Translations under genes and position numbers: made by a program | The notes under the pieces: model-generated | What the model was told of the DNA's origin: nothing | Seen by the model: the letters and a program-made list of their open reading frames with translations, nothing else | Databases searched by the model: none | DNA from: Arcobacter sp. LA11 | GTDB lineage: Bacteria > Campylobacterota > Campylobacteria > Campylobacterales > Arcobacteraceae | Assembly: GCF_001895145.1 (NCBI RefSeq) | Contig: NZ_BDIR01000004.1 | Location: 62,001-126,000, forward strand | Length of the DNA stretch: 64,000 nt | Direction of reading: 5' to 3' | Shown here: piece by piece, positions 44,546 to 52,408 of the stretch | How positions within the stretch are numbered: the stretch's first letter is position 1 | Layout of the letters: each line of letters starts with the position of its first letter

Positions 44546-46063
44546 ATGTCAACAGAAGAAAAAGTACAAGCCTTAGTAAAACCAACTTATAAAGCTCAAT
44601 ATGAGAATTTTATTGGTGGTGAATGGGTTGCTCCAAAAAGTGGTCAATATTTTGAAAATGTATCTCCAGTTGATGGAGAAGTGTTAACAAAAATTCCAAG
44701 ATCTAATGAAGAAGATGTTGAGTTAGCAATTCAAGCTGCAAATAAAGCATTTGAATCATTTAAACATACTTCAGTAGTTGAAAGAAGTACAATGTTAAAT
44801 AAAGTTGCAGATGCAATTGAAGCTAACTTAGAAGCTCTTGCAATTGCAGAAACTTTAGATAATGGAAAAGCAGTTAGGGAAACTATGGCAGCGGATGTTC
44901 CTTTAGTAGTTGACCATTTTAGATATTTTGCATCAGTAATTAGAGCTGAATCTGGTACTGTTTCTGATTTAGATGAAAATACAATTTCTCAAGAAGTTCA
45001 TGAGCCATATGGTGTTGTTGCTCAAATTATTCCATGGAACTTCCCACTATTAATGGCAGCTTGGAAATTAGCTCCTGCTTTAGCAGCTGGAAATTGTATT
45101 GTTATGAAACCAGCATCGGCTACTCCGATGTCTATTTTACTTATGATGGAAGCAATTGCTGATGTTCTTCCAGCAGGTACTGTTAATATTATAAATGGAG
45201 CAGGTGGAAAAATTGGTAAGTGTTTATCTACTCATCCAGATATTAAAAAAGTTGGATTTACTGGTGAGACTACTACTGGACAGTTAATTATGCAATATGC
45301 AACTGAAAATATTATCCCTTCTACACTAGAACTTGGTGGTAAATCTCCAAACATTTTCTTAGAATCTATCATGGATGCTGATGATGAGTTTTTTGATAAA
45401 GCAATTGAAGGTTTAGTATTATTTGCATTTAACTCAGGAGAAGTTTGTACTTGTCCTTCAAGAGCATTAATCCAAGAGTCAATTTATGAACCATTTATGG
45501 AAAGAGTACTTGAAAGAGTTAAAGCTATTAAATTAGGTAATCCATTAGACCCTTCTTGTATGATGGGTGCACAGTGTTCAACTTCTCAACAAGAAAAGAT
45601 TTTAGATTATATTAAAATTGGAAAAGAAGAGGGTGCTGAAGTTCTTATTGGTGGAGATGCATATTCTAGTGAAGACCATCCAAATGGTAACTATATACAA
45701 CCAACACTTTTTAAAGGTCACAATAAAATGAGAATCTTCCAAGAAGAGATTTTTGGACCAGTTCTTGCTGTTACTACATTTAAAGATGAAGATGAAGCAT
45801 TAGAAATTGCAAATGATACAATCTATGGATTAGGTGCAGGTGTTTGGTCAAGGGATGCACATCAACTGCATAAATTTTCAAGAGGAATTGAAGCTGGTCG
45901 TGTATGGGTTAATTGTTATCATTTATATCCATCTCATGCCTCATTTGGTGGATACAAAAAATCAGGTATTGGTAGAGAAACTCATATGATGATGTTAAAT
46001 TCTTATAGACATACAAAAAATATTTTAACTTCTTATTCTAAAGATGCTTTAGGTTTCTTCTAG
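44546..46063 (+). CDS. NAD-dependent (acet)aldehyde dehydrogenase
   Basis: The 505-residue enzyme has the IIPWNFPLLMAAWKLAPALAAGN cofactor segment, GFTGETTTGQLIM and general-base Glu in LELGGKSPN. The nucleophilic Cys is in NSGEVCTCPSR. The VCTCPSR form and the DUF779 gene that follows fit the ExaC/AcoD acetaldehyde-oxidising clade. It would convert acetaldehyde (from ethanol or acetoin) to acetate. MSTEEK at 44546 is the start because AAAAGGA precedes it; the frame opens at 44480 but that part is not aldehyde-dehydrogenase-like. Confidence 0.92.
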   Translation: MSTEEKVQALVKPTYKAQYENFIGGEWVAPKSGQYFENVSPVDGEVLTKIPRSNEEDVELAIQAANKAFESFKHTSVVERSTMLNKVADAIEANLEALAIAETLDNGKAVRETMAADVPLVVDHFRYFASVIRAESGTVSDLDENTISQEVHEPYGVVAQIIPWNFPLLMAAWKLAPALAAGNCIVMKPASATPMSILLMMEAIADVLPAGTVNIINGAGGKIGKCLSTHPDIKKVGFTGETTTGQLIMQYATENIIPSTLELGGKSPNIFLESIMDADDEFFDKAIEGLVLFAFNSGEVCTCPSRALIQESIYEPFMERVLERVKAIKLGNPLDPSCMMGAQCSTSQQEKILDYIKIGKEEGAEVLIGGDAYSSEDHPNGNYIQPTLFKGHNKMRIFQEEIFGPVLAVTTFKDEDEALEIANDTIYGLGAGVWSRDAHQLHKFSRGIEAGRVWVNCYHLYPSHASFGGYKKSGIGRETHMMMLNSYRHTKNILTSYSKDALGFF

Positions 46064-46088
46064 GCCGATTGTTAAAATAAAGATTATA

Positions 46089-46117
46089 AATGCATAGGAG
46101 ATTTTCTTCTATGCATT
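46089..46117. repeat. hairpin in the gap between the aldehyde dehydrogenase and DUF779 genes
   Basis: The 9-bp perfect arms AATGCATAG and CTATGCATT extend by four inner pairs around a TTT loop. No U-run follows, so it is probably a partial terminator or an mRNA stability element that sets the ratio of the two proteins. Confidence 0.5.
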
Positions 46118-46139
46118 GCATTCAAATAAAAGGATAAAT

Positions 46140-46511
46140 ATGAGTACTGAAAGATTAGCTGTAACACCTGCTGCAATAGAAGTTATAGAAAAATTAAAAG
46201 AAGAAAATGGTGAGTTAGTTTTTAATCAAAGTGGTGGATGTTGTGATGGTACTGCTCCTATGTGTTATGCAAAAAGTGATTTTTATGTACCTTCTAGAAA
46301 TGTAAAATTAGGTGAAATAGCAGGGTGTGAATTTTTTATGGATAAAGACCAGTTTGAATATTTTAAACATTCTCATATAACTATAGATGTAAAAGAAGAA
46401 AAAGGTGCTTTTGGAAATTCCTTTTCTTTAGAGATAGATTTAGGTTATCAGTTTTTGACAAAATCTAGAATATTTACTGATGAAGAGTATAAAAATTTAG
46501 AAGAGCTTTAA
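46140..46511 (+). CDS. DUF779 protein
   Basis: This 123-residue protein with FNQSGGCCDGTAPMCY matches the DUF779 pattern, a small family that is often found beside acetaldehyde dehydrogenase genes. The CC pair and the third Cys could bind a metal or handle a reactive aldehyde, but the function is unknown. The start ATG 46140 has AAAGGATA upstream and gives the usual family beginning TERLAVTPAAIEVIEKL. It is convergent with the MidA-like gene. Confidence 0.88.
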   Translation: MSTERLAVTPAAIEVIEKLKEENGELVFNQSGGCCDGTAPMCYAKSDFYVPSRNVKLGEIAGCEFFMDKDQFEYFKHSHITIDVKEEKGAFGNSFSLEIDLGYQFLTKSRIFTDEEYKNLEEL

Positions 46512-46555
46512 AATGCTTCTTGTTAGGAAAATTTTTTAACATGAAGCATTTTAAA
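46507..46555. terminator. bidirectional terminator between DUF779 and the MidA-like gene
   Basis: The 13-bp perfect stem TTTAAAATGCTTC / GAAGCATTTTAAA extends through a T-T mismatch by five more pairs. One arm overlaps the DUF779 stop and the other encodes the end of the MidA-like protein. Confidence 0.65.
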
Positions 46556-47548
46556 TCTATCGCCCATTCCTGTAGGTTCTACTAAAGTTTTTATTTTTTG
46601 AGATTCCCTTAGATAAGTGTTTTCATCACTATTTTCTTTTAATATTTCTAATAAATCTATAATTCCAAACTCTACTAGAGCTTGCATTTGAGTTTTAAAG
46701 ATGACATTTTTTACTCCAAAATCTTTAAAACAATCTTCTATATGTGTAAAATATACATCATATGTAATATCTGTTTTTGCAAAATATTTTTCTAAATCTA
46801 GATTTTCTTTAAAGATTGGAAAAACTTCATGTTTTTCATAAATACGGCTTGAGAAGTCATTTCTAGGAACTTTATCTCCATAATCAAAAGTTACAAATTC
46901 AAACTTTTTGATATTAGAAGTTATATTTTCAATAAATTCTTCATATCCAATACCAACTTCCCCTTTTGTAATTTTATATTTTTTACAATGATCTATTATC
47001 TTTACATCTTTACAATTTTCAAATTCTATTTTATGATTTTTTACATATGCCATTTGAAGATTTTCTTCTTTATTTGTATAAACTAATTCACAAGAAAATG
47101 CATCAAAAATTTCATTTGCTACTATAAATGCATGGGGTAATTTAACTTCACTAATGTCATTGTAGTGTTTTATTTTTATAACATCTCCAAAACACTCTTG
47201 TAAATATTTTGTTTGCTGTTTTTGTAAATTATCAAATCTTTCAACAATTGCGAAGTTCAAACTCTCTAAAAGTTTTGGATTTAAAGTATATATAAATTGG
47301 ATTATATCAGCTAATAAATATCCGTGATGTGCACCTACTTCTAGAATAGTAGTGTTTTTTGGAAGGTTTCCTTCTTTTATAGAATCAACTATTCTTTTTC
47401 CAATACTTCCACCAAAAAAAGAAGAAGTAGAAACAGAAGTATAAAAATCACCTTCTTTTCCTATTTGTTTGTAGTTTGAATAATATCCATCTTTACTGTA
47501 TAGCCATTTGTTAAAATAATCGCTGAATTTTAATTTTTCTGTGTTCAT
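46523..47548 (-). CDS. MidA/NDUFAF7-like SAM-dependent methyltransferase
   Basis: The 341-residue protein starts with LKFSDYFNKWLYSKDGYYSN, the usual COG1565 beginning. It has YTSVSTSSFFGGSIGKRI and a SAM-binding loop LEVGAHHGYLLADI, then HAFIVANEIFDAFSCELV and FVTFDYGDKVPR. The mitochondrial relative NDUFAF7 methylates an arginine of complex I; the bacterial role is not known. Its 3' end carries the terminator arm. It has no evident link to the aldehyde genes. Confidence 0.88.
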   Translation of the reverse strand: MNTEKLKFSDYFNKWLYSKDGYYSNYKQIGKEGDFYTSVSTSSFFGGSIGKRIVDSIKEGNLPKNTTILEVGAHHGYLLADIIQFIYTLNPKLLESLNFAIVERFDNLQKQQTKYLQECFGDVIKIKHYNDISEVKLPHAFIVANEIFDAFSCELVYTNKEENLQMAYVKNHKIEFENCKDVKIIDHCKKYKITKGEVGIGYEEFIENITSNIKKFEFVTFDYGDKVPRNDFSSRIYEKHEVFPIFKENLDLEKYFAKTDITYDVYFTHIEDCFKDFGVKNVIFKTQMQALVEFGIIDLLEILKENSDENTYLRESQKIKTLVEPTGMGDRFKMLHVKKFS

Positions 47549-47649
47549 CAGATAAGTTTATCTAAAAAAAGGTTAGTCTATTCCTCTATAGAATTTTCAT
47601 AAAAACAGAATATTTCTTTGTTAAAACAATGATATATGTAACTTTGACA

Positions 47650-47692
47650 TTTTTTTGCTCTTTTTTTACTCTTTTTTTACTTCTTTTTATCC
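47650..47692 (+). promoter_or_regulatory. three tandem 11-bp direct repeats upstream of the tor-like regulator
   Basis: TTTTTTTGCTC (47650), TTTTTTTACTC (47661) and TTTTTTTACTT (47672) are contiguous; a degenerate copy follows. They end 17 bases before a -10 TATAAT (47699-47704), so bound regulator could contact polymerase. Confidence 0.65.
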
Positions 47693-47698
47693 ATAATA

Positions 47699-47704
47699 TA
47701 TAAT
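47699..47704 (+). promoter_or_regulatory. -10 box of the tor-like regulator operon
   Basis: TATAAT lies 32 bases upstream of the regulator ATG, just after the tandem repeats. Confidence 0.5.
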
Positions 47705-47735
47705 ATACTTTCGAATACTAACAAAGGAGTTACTT

Positions 47736-48413
47736 ATGGCAAGAAGTAAACTTAAAGATTTTAAAGTTCTTTTCGTTGAAGATGAAGAAAAAATTCGACA
47801 ACATATTGCAAATTCTCTTAGTTATTTAGTAGAAGAAGTTAAAGAGGCTTCTAATGGGGTGGAAGCATTAGATGTATTAGAAAGTTTTACTCCAGATATA
47901 ATAATCACTGATTTAGAAATGCCCCTTATGAATGGTGTTGACTTTATAAAACATGTAAGAGAAGAAGATAAAGATGTTTGTATTATTGTCCTTACAGCAC
48001 ATACAAATAATCAGTATTTATTAGAATTAATTGATATGCATATTGAGCATTTTATTGTAAAACCAATGAATTTTGAAAAGCTTTTAACTATACTTCAAAA
48101 ATGTGAAAAGTCAGTTCTTGAACAAAAAAGTGTAAAACATGTATTGCCTTTAGACTACTCTTATGATGAAGATAAAAAAAGTCTATCATACAAAAATGAT
48201 GAAATAAGATTGACAAGAAAAGAGATTTTATTTCTTGAACTTCTATTTAAAAATTCATTTAGAATTGTTTCGTATGATGAAATAGATAGTTATGTATGGG
48301 AAGATTCTGTTATGACAGAGAGTTCTATAAGATCATTAGTTAAAAATCTAAGAAAAAAACTACCTGTAAATTTAATAGAAAATCTTTCGGGAGTTGGTTA
48401 CAAACTTGTTTAG
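47736..48413 (+). CDS. OmpR-family response regulator (Tor-like)
   Basis: The 225-residue protein has receiver acidic residues EDEE (15-18), phospho-acceptor Asp59 (IIITDLEMPLMNG) and Lys in FIVKPMNF. The winged-helix domain (about 130-225) ends SGVGYKLV. An AAAGGAG site precedes the ATG. It is first in an operon with a binding protein and a histidine kinase, just before a cytochrome and TMAO-type reductase. By position it corresponds to TorR. The 3' end overlaps the next gene. Confidence 0.92.
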   Translation: MARSKLKDFKVLFVEDEEKIRQHIANSLSYLVEEVKEASNGVEALDVLESFTPDIIITDLEMPLMNGVDFIKHVREEDKDVCIIVLTAHTNNQYLLELIDMHIEHFIVKPMNFEKLLTILQKCEKSVLEQKSVKHVLPLDYSYDEDKKSLSYKNDEIRLTRKEILFLELLFKNSFRIVSYDEIDSYVWEDSVMTESSIRSLVKNLRKKLPVNLIENLSGVGYKLV

Positions 48414-50058
48414 ATGTTTTTTTTTAATTCTTTTTATAACAACATTTTTATTATCAAATGACGTAAAATATAAACCAATAAAATATAAACTTGATGATGC
48501 AAGTAAAATAGCTTTAAATAAAAAAATCTCTAATTCTCATATAAAAATATATTTACCTTCTATTCCATATTCTCATATTATGCGTTTGATTAATGGTACT
48601 TTAGTAAGATTAAATGACTCTTCAAAAGGTTGGGAATATTTTATAGCTTTTAAACATGAAAAGATAGATTCTCTTACTTATGATTTTTGGTTAAGAAAAG
48701 ATGTGAAATTTCAAGATGGTACAGTATTGAATGCAGACTCTGTAATTGAAAATTTCAAAATTTTTAAAAAAGGTGCTTTTACTTATACAGATATTCATAA
48801 TAAGTTAAAAAGTGTAGAGAAAATAAATGACTATAAAGTAAGAATTTATTTAAACAAACCATATGGAATGCTTTTAAATGACCTTGCTAGAATAAATCTT
48901 TATACTTCTGAATACTTAAAAAAATACTCTTGGTCAAAAAATATAGTTGCAGAAAATACAAAAGCACCAGGTCCTTATGGAAGTGGTCCTTATATACTAA
49001 CTTCTGGACATGCAGTTGGACTTAAACAGAGTGAAAAAATAGTTTTAAAAGCTAATCCTTTTTATTTTGAAAAAGAGAAACCCTTTATAAAAACTATTAC
49101 AATTTTTACAAAACTACCAATAGATAAAGTAATACATGAAATAAGTGAAAAAGAGGGAGAGCTTGATATAGCTGTTATTCCTTTTAATAAAAAAACGGAG
49201 ATAGTAAATTCAAAATTTGCAAAACTAGTTAGTACGAAATCAACTTTTAATTTAAGTATTCATATGAATTTAATGAATAAAAAATCAAAACTTCAAAATC
49301 AAAAAATAAGACAAGCACTAAATCAAGCTTTAAATCAACAAAAACTTGTAAAGTTTGCATATAAAAATGAAGGTACGATATCTCCTTTTTCAATCTCTTC
49401 AAATTCTCACTATGTAAAAAAATTATCAAATGAGTATATAAAAAATCCAAGACTCTTTTTTAACGAAGATGAGCTTACTAAGTTACTTGATGGATTGACT
49501 TTAAAGGTTGTTACACAAGATAGATTTATTTCTTTATGGAAAGGTATAGAGTATCAGTTAAACAAGTACAATGTGAAATTGGATTATGACGTTACAACTG
49601 ATGAATCATATGTCTTAAATAAACTATTGACAAATAGAGATAAAATTTATGATTGGGATTTAATTATTTGGGGAAATAATGATTGGTATGGTCACCCTTG
49701 GGCATCATTTTTTACTCTTTATACAAAAAATCAATGGTCCGCAGTAAACTCTGATGAGGTATTAGATAATAAATTTAGAGAACTCTTTGAGATAGAAAAT
49801 AGTGATTATAGATTTCAACCTTTAGTAAATGATATCTTGAAATATACTTATGAAAAAGCTTATATGCTGAGTATCCCTTCTCCAAATTTTTTATTAGCAA
49901 TGAACAAAGAGATTTCATTTACTCCCTCTTCTGTAGCAATTTTAAGATTATGGGAAGCAAAACTGACACCATACCACTGGTCTATAAGGGAAGAGAAAGA
50001 ACTTCCAAAATCAAGAAAAGAATTTATATTACCTAAAAGGATAAATCATGATGAGTAG
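48406..50058 (+). CDS. periplasmic SBP_bac_5 binding protein, probable sensor partner
   Basis: The protein of about 550 residues has an N-terminal signal (FFLILFITTFLLS). The SBP_bac_5 fold shows FWLRKDVKFQDGTVLNADSVIENFKIF, GPYGSGPYILTSG, IRQALNQALNQQKLVKFAY and DLIIWGNNDWYGHPWASFF. This family normally binds peptides or nickel for ABC transport, but no permease or ATPase is present. It lies between a response regulator and a histidine kinase, so it more likely presents a ligand to the kinase. I chose TTG 48406, twelve bases after GGGAG; TTG 48394 is the alternative. Confidence 0.85.
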   Translation: MFRCFFLILFITTFLLSNDVKYKPIKYKLDDASKIALNKKISNSHIKIYLPSIPYSHIMRLINGTLVRLNDSSKGWEYFIAFKHEKIDSLTYDFWLRKDVKFQDGTVLNADSVIENFKIFKKGAFTYTDIHNKLKSVEKINDYKVRIYLNKPYGMLLNDLARINLYTSEYLKKYSWSKNIVAENTKAPGPYGSGPYILTSGHAVGLKQSEKIVLKANPFYFEKEKPFIKTITIFTKLPIDKVIHEISEKEGELDIAVIPFNKKTEIVNSKFAKLVSTKSTFNLSIHMNLMNKKSKLQNQKIRQALNQALNQQKLVKFAYKNEGTISPFSISSNSHYVKKLSNEYIKNPRLFFNEDELTKLLDGLTLKVVTQDRFISLWKGIEYQLNKYNVKLDYDVTTDESYVLNKLLTNRDKIYDWDLIIWGNNDWYGHPWASFFTLYTKNQWSAVNSDEVLDNKFRELFEIENSDYRFQPLVNDILKYTYEKAYMLSIPSPNFLLAMNKEISFTPSSVAILRLWEAKLTPYHWSIREEKELPKSRKEFILPKRINHDE

Positions 50059-51706
50059 TATTAAAATACGATTAAAATTTTTTATATTAGGTATGTTAGC
50101 TTTTTTATCACTTTTATTTTTAGGATTATTGGCCTTTAATATAAATAATCAAGGTTTTGTAAATTTAAGTCAAGTATTTACAGATTTTAAGAAAGTACAA
50201 AAACTACAGTCAGATTATATTGAACCTTTATTTACTTTAAGAGAAAGAAACTTAACTCTTGTAATGTCTCCAAATGAGGATTTTAAAAAAGAGGCAGATA
50301 AAAGATTAATAGAAGAGTTAGAAAAACTTGATAAAACTTTTAATGATGCACCAAAAGAGATTTATAAAAAATGGGAAAACTATAGAGTTCTTCTTTTTAC
50401 AACCAGAGTATATTCTCTAGAAGGCTTTGATGAAGGCTCTTTTATGAATGCGACATCTTCTGAAAGAGAGCAGTTTTATGATTTGATAAGTGATTTAAAA
50501 CAATTACAAACGCAAAAACTAGAGGACTCAGAGAATACTTTTATTGAAGCAAAAGACAATACTTTAAAAAGTAAATATTATATTATTTTAGGATTTTTAT
50601 TTGTAGGAATCACTACATTTTTATTTGATATGACTGTAATAAGAAAGATTGTTGATTCTATAGAAAAGGTTCAAACCGGACTTTTTGGTTTTTTTACATA
50701 TCTTTCAAATCCTAAAAAAGAAGAAACTGAAGCATATATAAAATTAGATAGTAAAGATGAATTAGGACTTATGGCCAAAGGAATTAATAGCCAAGTAAAA
50801 TTAATCAAATCTGCACTTAAAAATGATTATAAACTAATTGAAGAAGCAACAAATACTTTACATGAATTAAAAGAAGGAAGATTTGGTAAAAGGCTTACTT
50901 CAGATGCAAGTTCAGAAGAGCTGAATACCTTAAAAAATGTAATGAATGAAATGATAGACAATCTTGAAAATAAGATTCAAGAAGAGATTACAAATAGAAG
51001 TAATCAAGAAAAGCTTTTAGTACAACAATCAAAGCTTGCTGCTATGGGTAATATGTTAGGAAATATTGCACATCAGTGGAGACAACCAATTAGTGAAATA
51101 AACGCAATACTTATGGAAGTAGAAGCCATAGCTAGATTTGATACTTTAAAGACTGATTTTCTTTTAAAAAGTATATCGAGTTGTTCGGATGTTACAGAGC
51201 ATATGTCTTCAACTATTAGTGATTTTCAAAATTTCTTTCAACCTTCAAAAGAGAAAGAGTATTTTAATGTACATGAAGTATGTTTAAGTGCAATTTCTAT
51301 TATAAATGCTTCCTTGAAATTTCATAATATTGAACTAAAATTTAATATAAATGAAAATTGTGAAGTTTACGGTTATCCAAGAGAATTTGCCCATGCAATT
51401 TTAAATATACTTTCAAATTCAAAAGATGTATTAGTAGAAAGAAAAATAGAAAATCCTAAAATTATTCTTAGTATTAAAACTGGAAAACAATTTACAATTA
51501 TTAGAATTGAAGATAATGCCGGTGGAATAAAAGAAGAAAATATTGATAAAATTTTTGAACCATATTTCACAACAAAACATGCCACACAAGGTACTGGTAT
51601 TGGATTATATATGACAAAGATGATTATTGAGAATAATATGAATGGTTTTGTAAACGTAGAAAATAGCCAAGAAGGGGCACTTTTTACTATCAAACTTCAG
51701 AAATAA
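50048..51706 (+). CDS. membrane histidine kinase (Tor-like)
   Basis: The 552-residue kinase has two membrane helices (about 9-30 and 177-198) around a helical periplasmic domain (about 31-176), of the four-helix-bundle type. HAMP-like and coiled-coil segments lead to His342 in GNIAHQWRQPISEI and an ATPase domain (ILNILSNSKDVL, DNAGGIKEENIDKIFEPYF, GTGIGLYMTKMI). The first ATG overlaps the binding protein's 3' end and has an AAGGATAAATC leader. A TorS-like kinase usually carries extra receiver and Hpt domains; these are absent. Confidence 0.9.
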   Translation: MMSSIKIRLKFFILGMLAFLSLLFLGLLAFNINNQGFVNLSQVFTDFKKVQKLQSDYIEPLFTLRERNLTLVMSPNEDFKKEADKRLIEELEKLDKTFNDAPKEIYKKWENYRVLLFTTRVYSLEGFDEGSFMNATSSEREQFYDLISDLKQLQTQKLEDSENTFIEAKDNTLKSKYYIILGFLFVGITTFLFDMTVIRKIVDSIEKVQTGLFGFFTYLSNPKKEETEAYIKLDSKDELGLMAKGINSQVKLIKSALKNDYKLIEEATNTLHELKEGRFGKRLTSDASSEELNTLKNVMNEMIDNLENKIQEEITNRSNQEKLLVQQSKLAAMGNMLGNIAHQWRQPISEINAILMEVEAIARFDTLKTDFLLKSISSCSDVTEHMSSTISDFQNFFQPSKEKEYFNVHEVCLSAISIINASLKFHNIELKFNINENCEVYGYPREFAHAILNILSNSKDVLVERKIENPKIILSIKTGKQFTIIRIEDNAGGIKEENIDKIFEPYFTTKHATQGTGIGLYMTKMIIENNMNGFVNVENSQEGALFTIKLQK

Positions 51707-51727
51707 AGAATAAAATTTAAAACTTCA

Positions 51728-51760
51728 TTTTTTTACCACTATTTCACTCTTTTAACGCTT
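51728..51760 (+). promoter_or_regulatory. tandem 11-bp direct repeats upstream of the cytochrome/reductase operon
   Basis: TTTTTTTACCA (51728), CTATTTCACTC (51739) and TTTTAACGCTT (51750) repeat with an 11-base period. They follow the pattern of the 47650 array (T-run then [AG]C[TC]). A -10 TATAAT is at 51772-51777. Confidence 0.55.
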
Positions 51761-51771
51761 AGTTCCTTTTT

Positions 51772-51777
51772 TATAAT
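51772..51777 (+). promoter_or_regulatory. -10 box of the cytochrome/reductase operon
   Basis: TATAAT follows 11 bases after the last repeat and lies 31 bases upstream of the cytochrome ATG. Confidence 0.5.
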
Positions 51778-51807
51778 TTAAATATAAAAAATAAAAAAGG
51801 ATTTATC

Positions 51808-52386
51808 ATGAAGAAAAGATATCTATTTCTTAGCTTGTTTTTACTTGCCTCTTTTGTGCAAGCAAAAACTCAATATGTAACAAAAACTTTGCCTACTTAT
51901 TCAACTACTGAAGATGCAAAAGCTAGTGGGAAAATACTTCCTACGACACCTTTAGAAGTTATAAAAACACAAGATGGAAAAGCATTTGTTAAGTTAACTG
52001 GTTGGAATAAAGGAAAAATGACACGAATCCTTTATTTTTCAAAAGGTGAAAGAATTATTTCAGCAGCATTTTCTAAAAAAGCGAAATATGAAGTAAAAGT
52101 ATTAAAAACAGAAGAAGTTGGAACTAAAAAAGATCAATGGAGTAATGTAACTATAACTACATGGATAGATAATAAAGAACTGACAGATGATTTAAATGCT
52201 TTATATTCAAAAGCTGCAAATTTATATGAAAAAAATTGTGGTCTTTGTCATGCAAAACATCCAACAAAAGAATTTTCAGCAAATCAATGGCCAGCAGTTA
52301 TTAAAGGGATGATTCCTAGAACACCTTTAAGTAAAGAAGAAGGGTTATTAGTAACTCAATATGCTCAAAAGCATGCAAAAAAATAA
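51808..52386 (+). CDS. periplasmic monoheme cytochrome c, reductase partner
   Basis: The 192-residue protein has a Sec signal peptide (cut near residue 19, SFVQA). An SH3-like beta domain follows (about 25-100). One haem motif, CGLCH, is at 144-148, with a likely axial Met in IKGMIPRTPLS. It lies 22 bases before the molybdoenzyme gene and resembles the C. jejuni cytochrome next to its TMAO/DMSO reductase (from memory). It would pass electrons from the menaquinone pool to the reductase. It is not the pentahaem TorC of E. coli. Confidence 0.88.
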   Translation: MKKRYLFLSLFLLASFVQAKTQYVTKTLPTYSTTEDAKASGKILPTTPLEVIKTQDGKAFVKLTGWNKGKMTRILYFSKGERIISAAFSKKAKYEVKVLKTEEVGTKKDQWSNVTITTWIDNKELTDDLNALYSKAANLYEKNCGLCHAKHPTKEFSANQWPAVIKGMIPRTPLSKEEGLLVTQYAQKHAKK

Positions 52387-52408
52387 AAAATAAAAGAAGG
52401 AGAAAATT

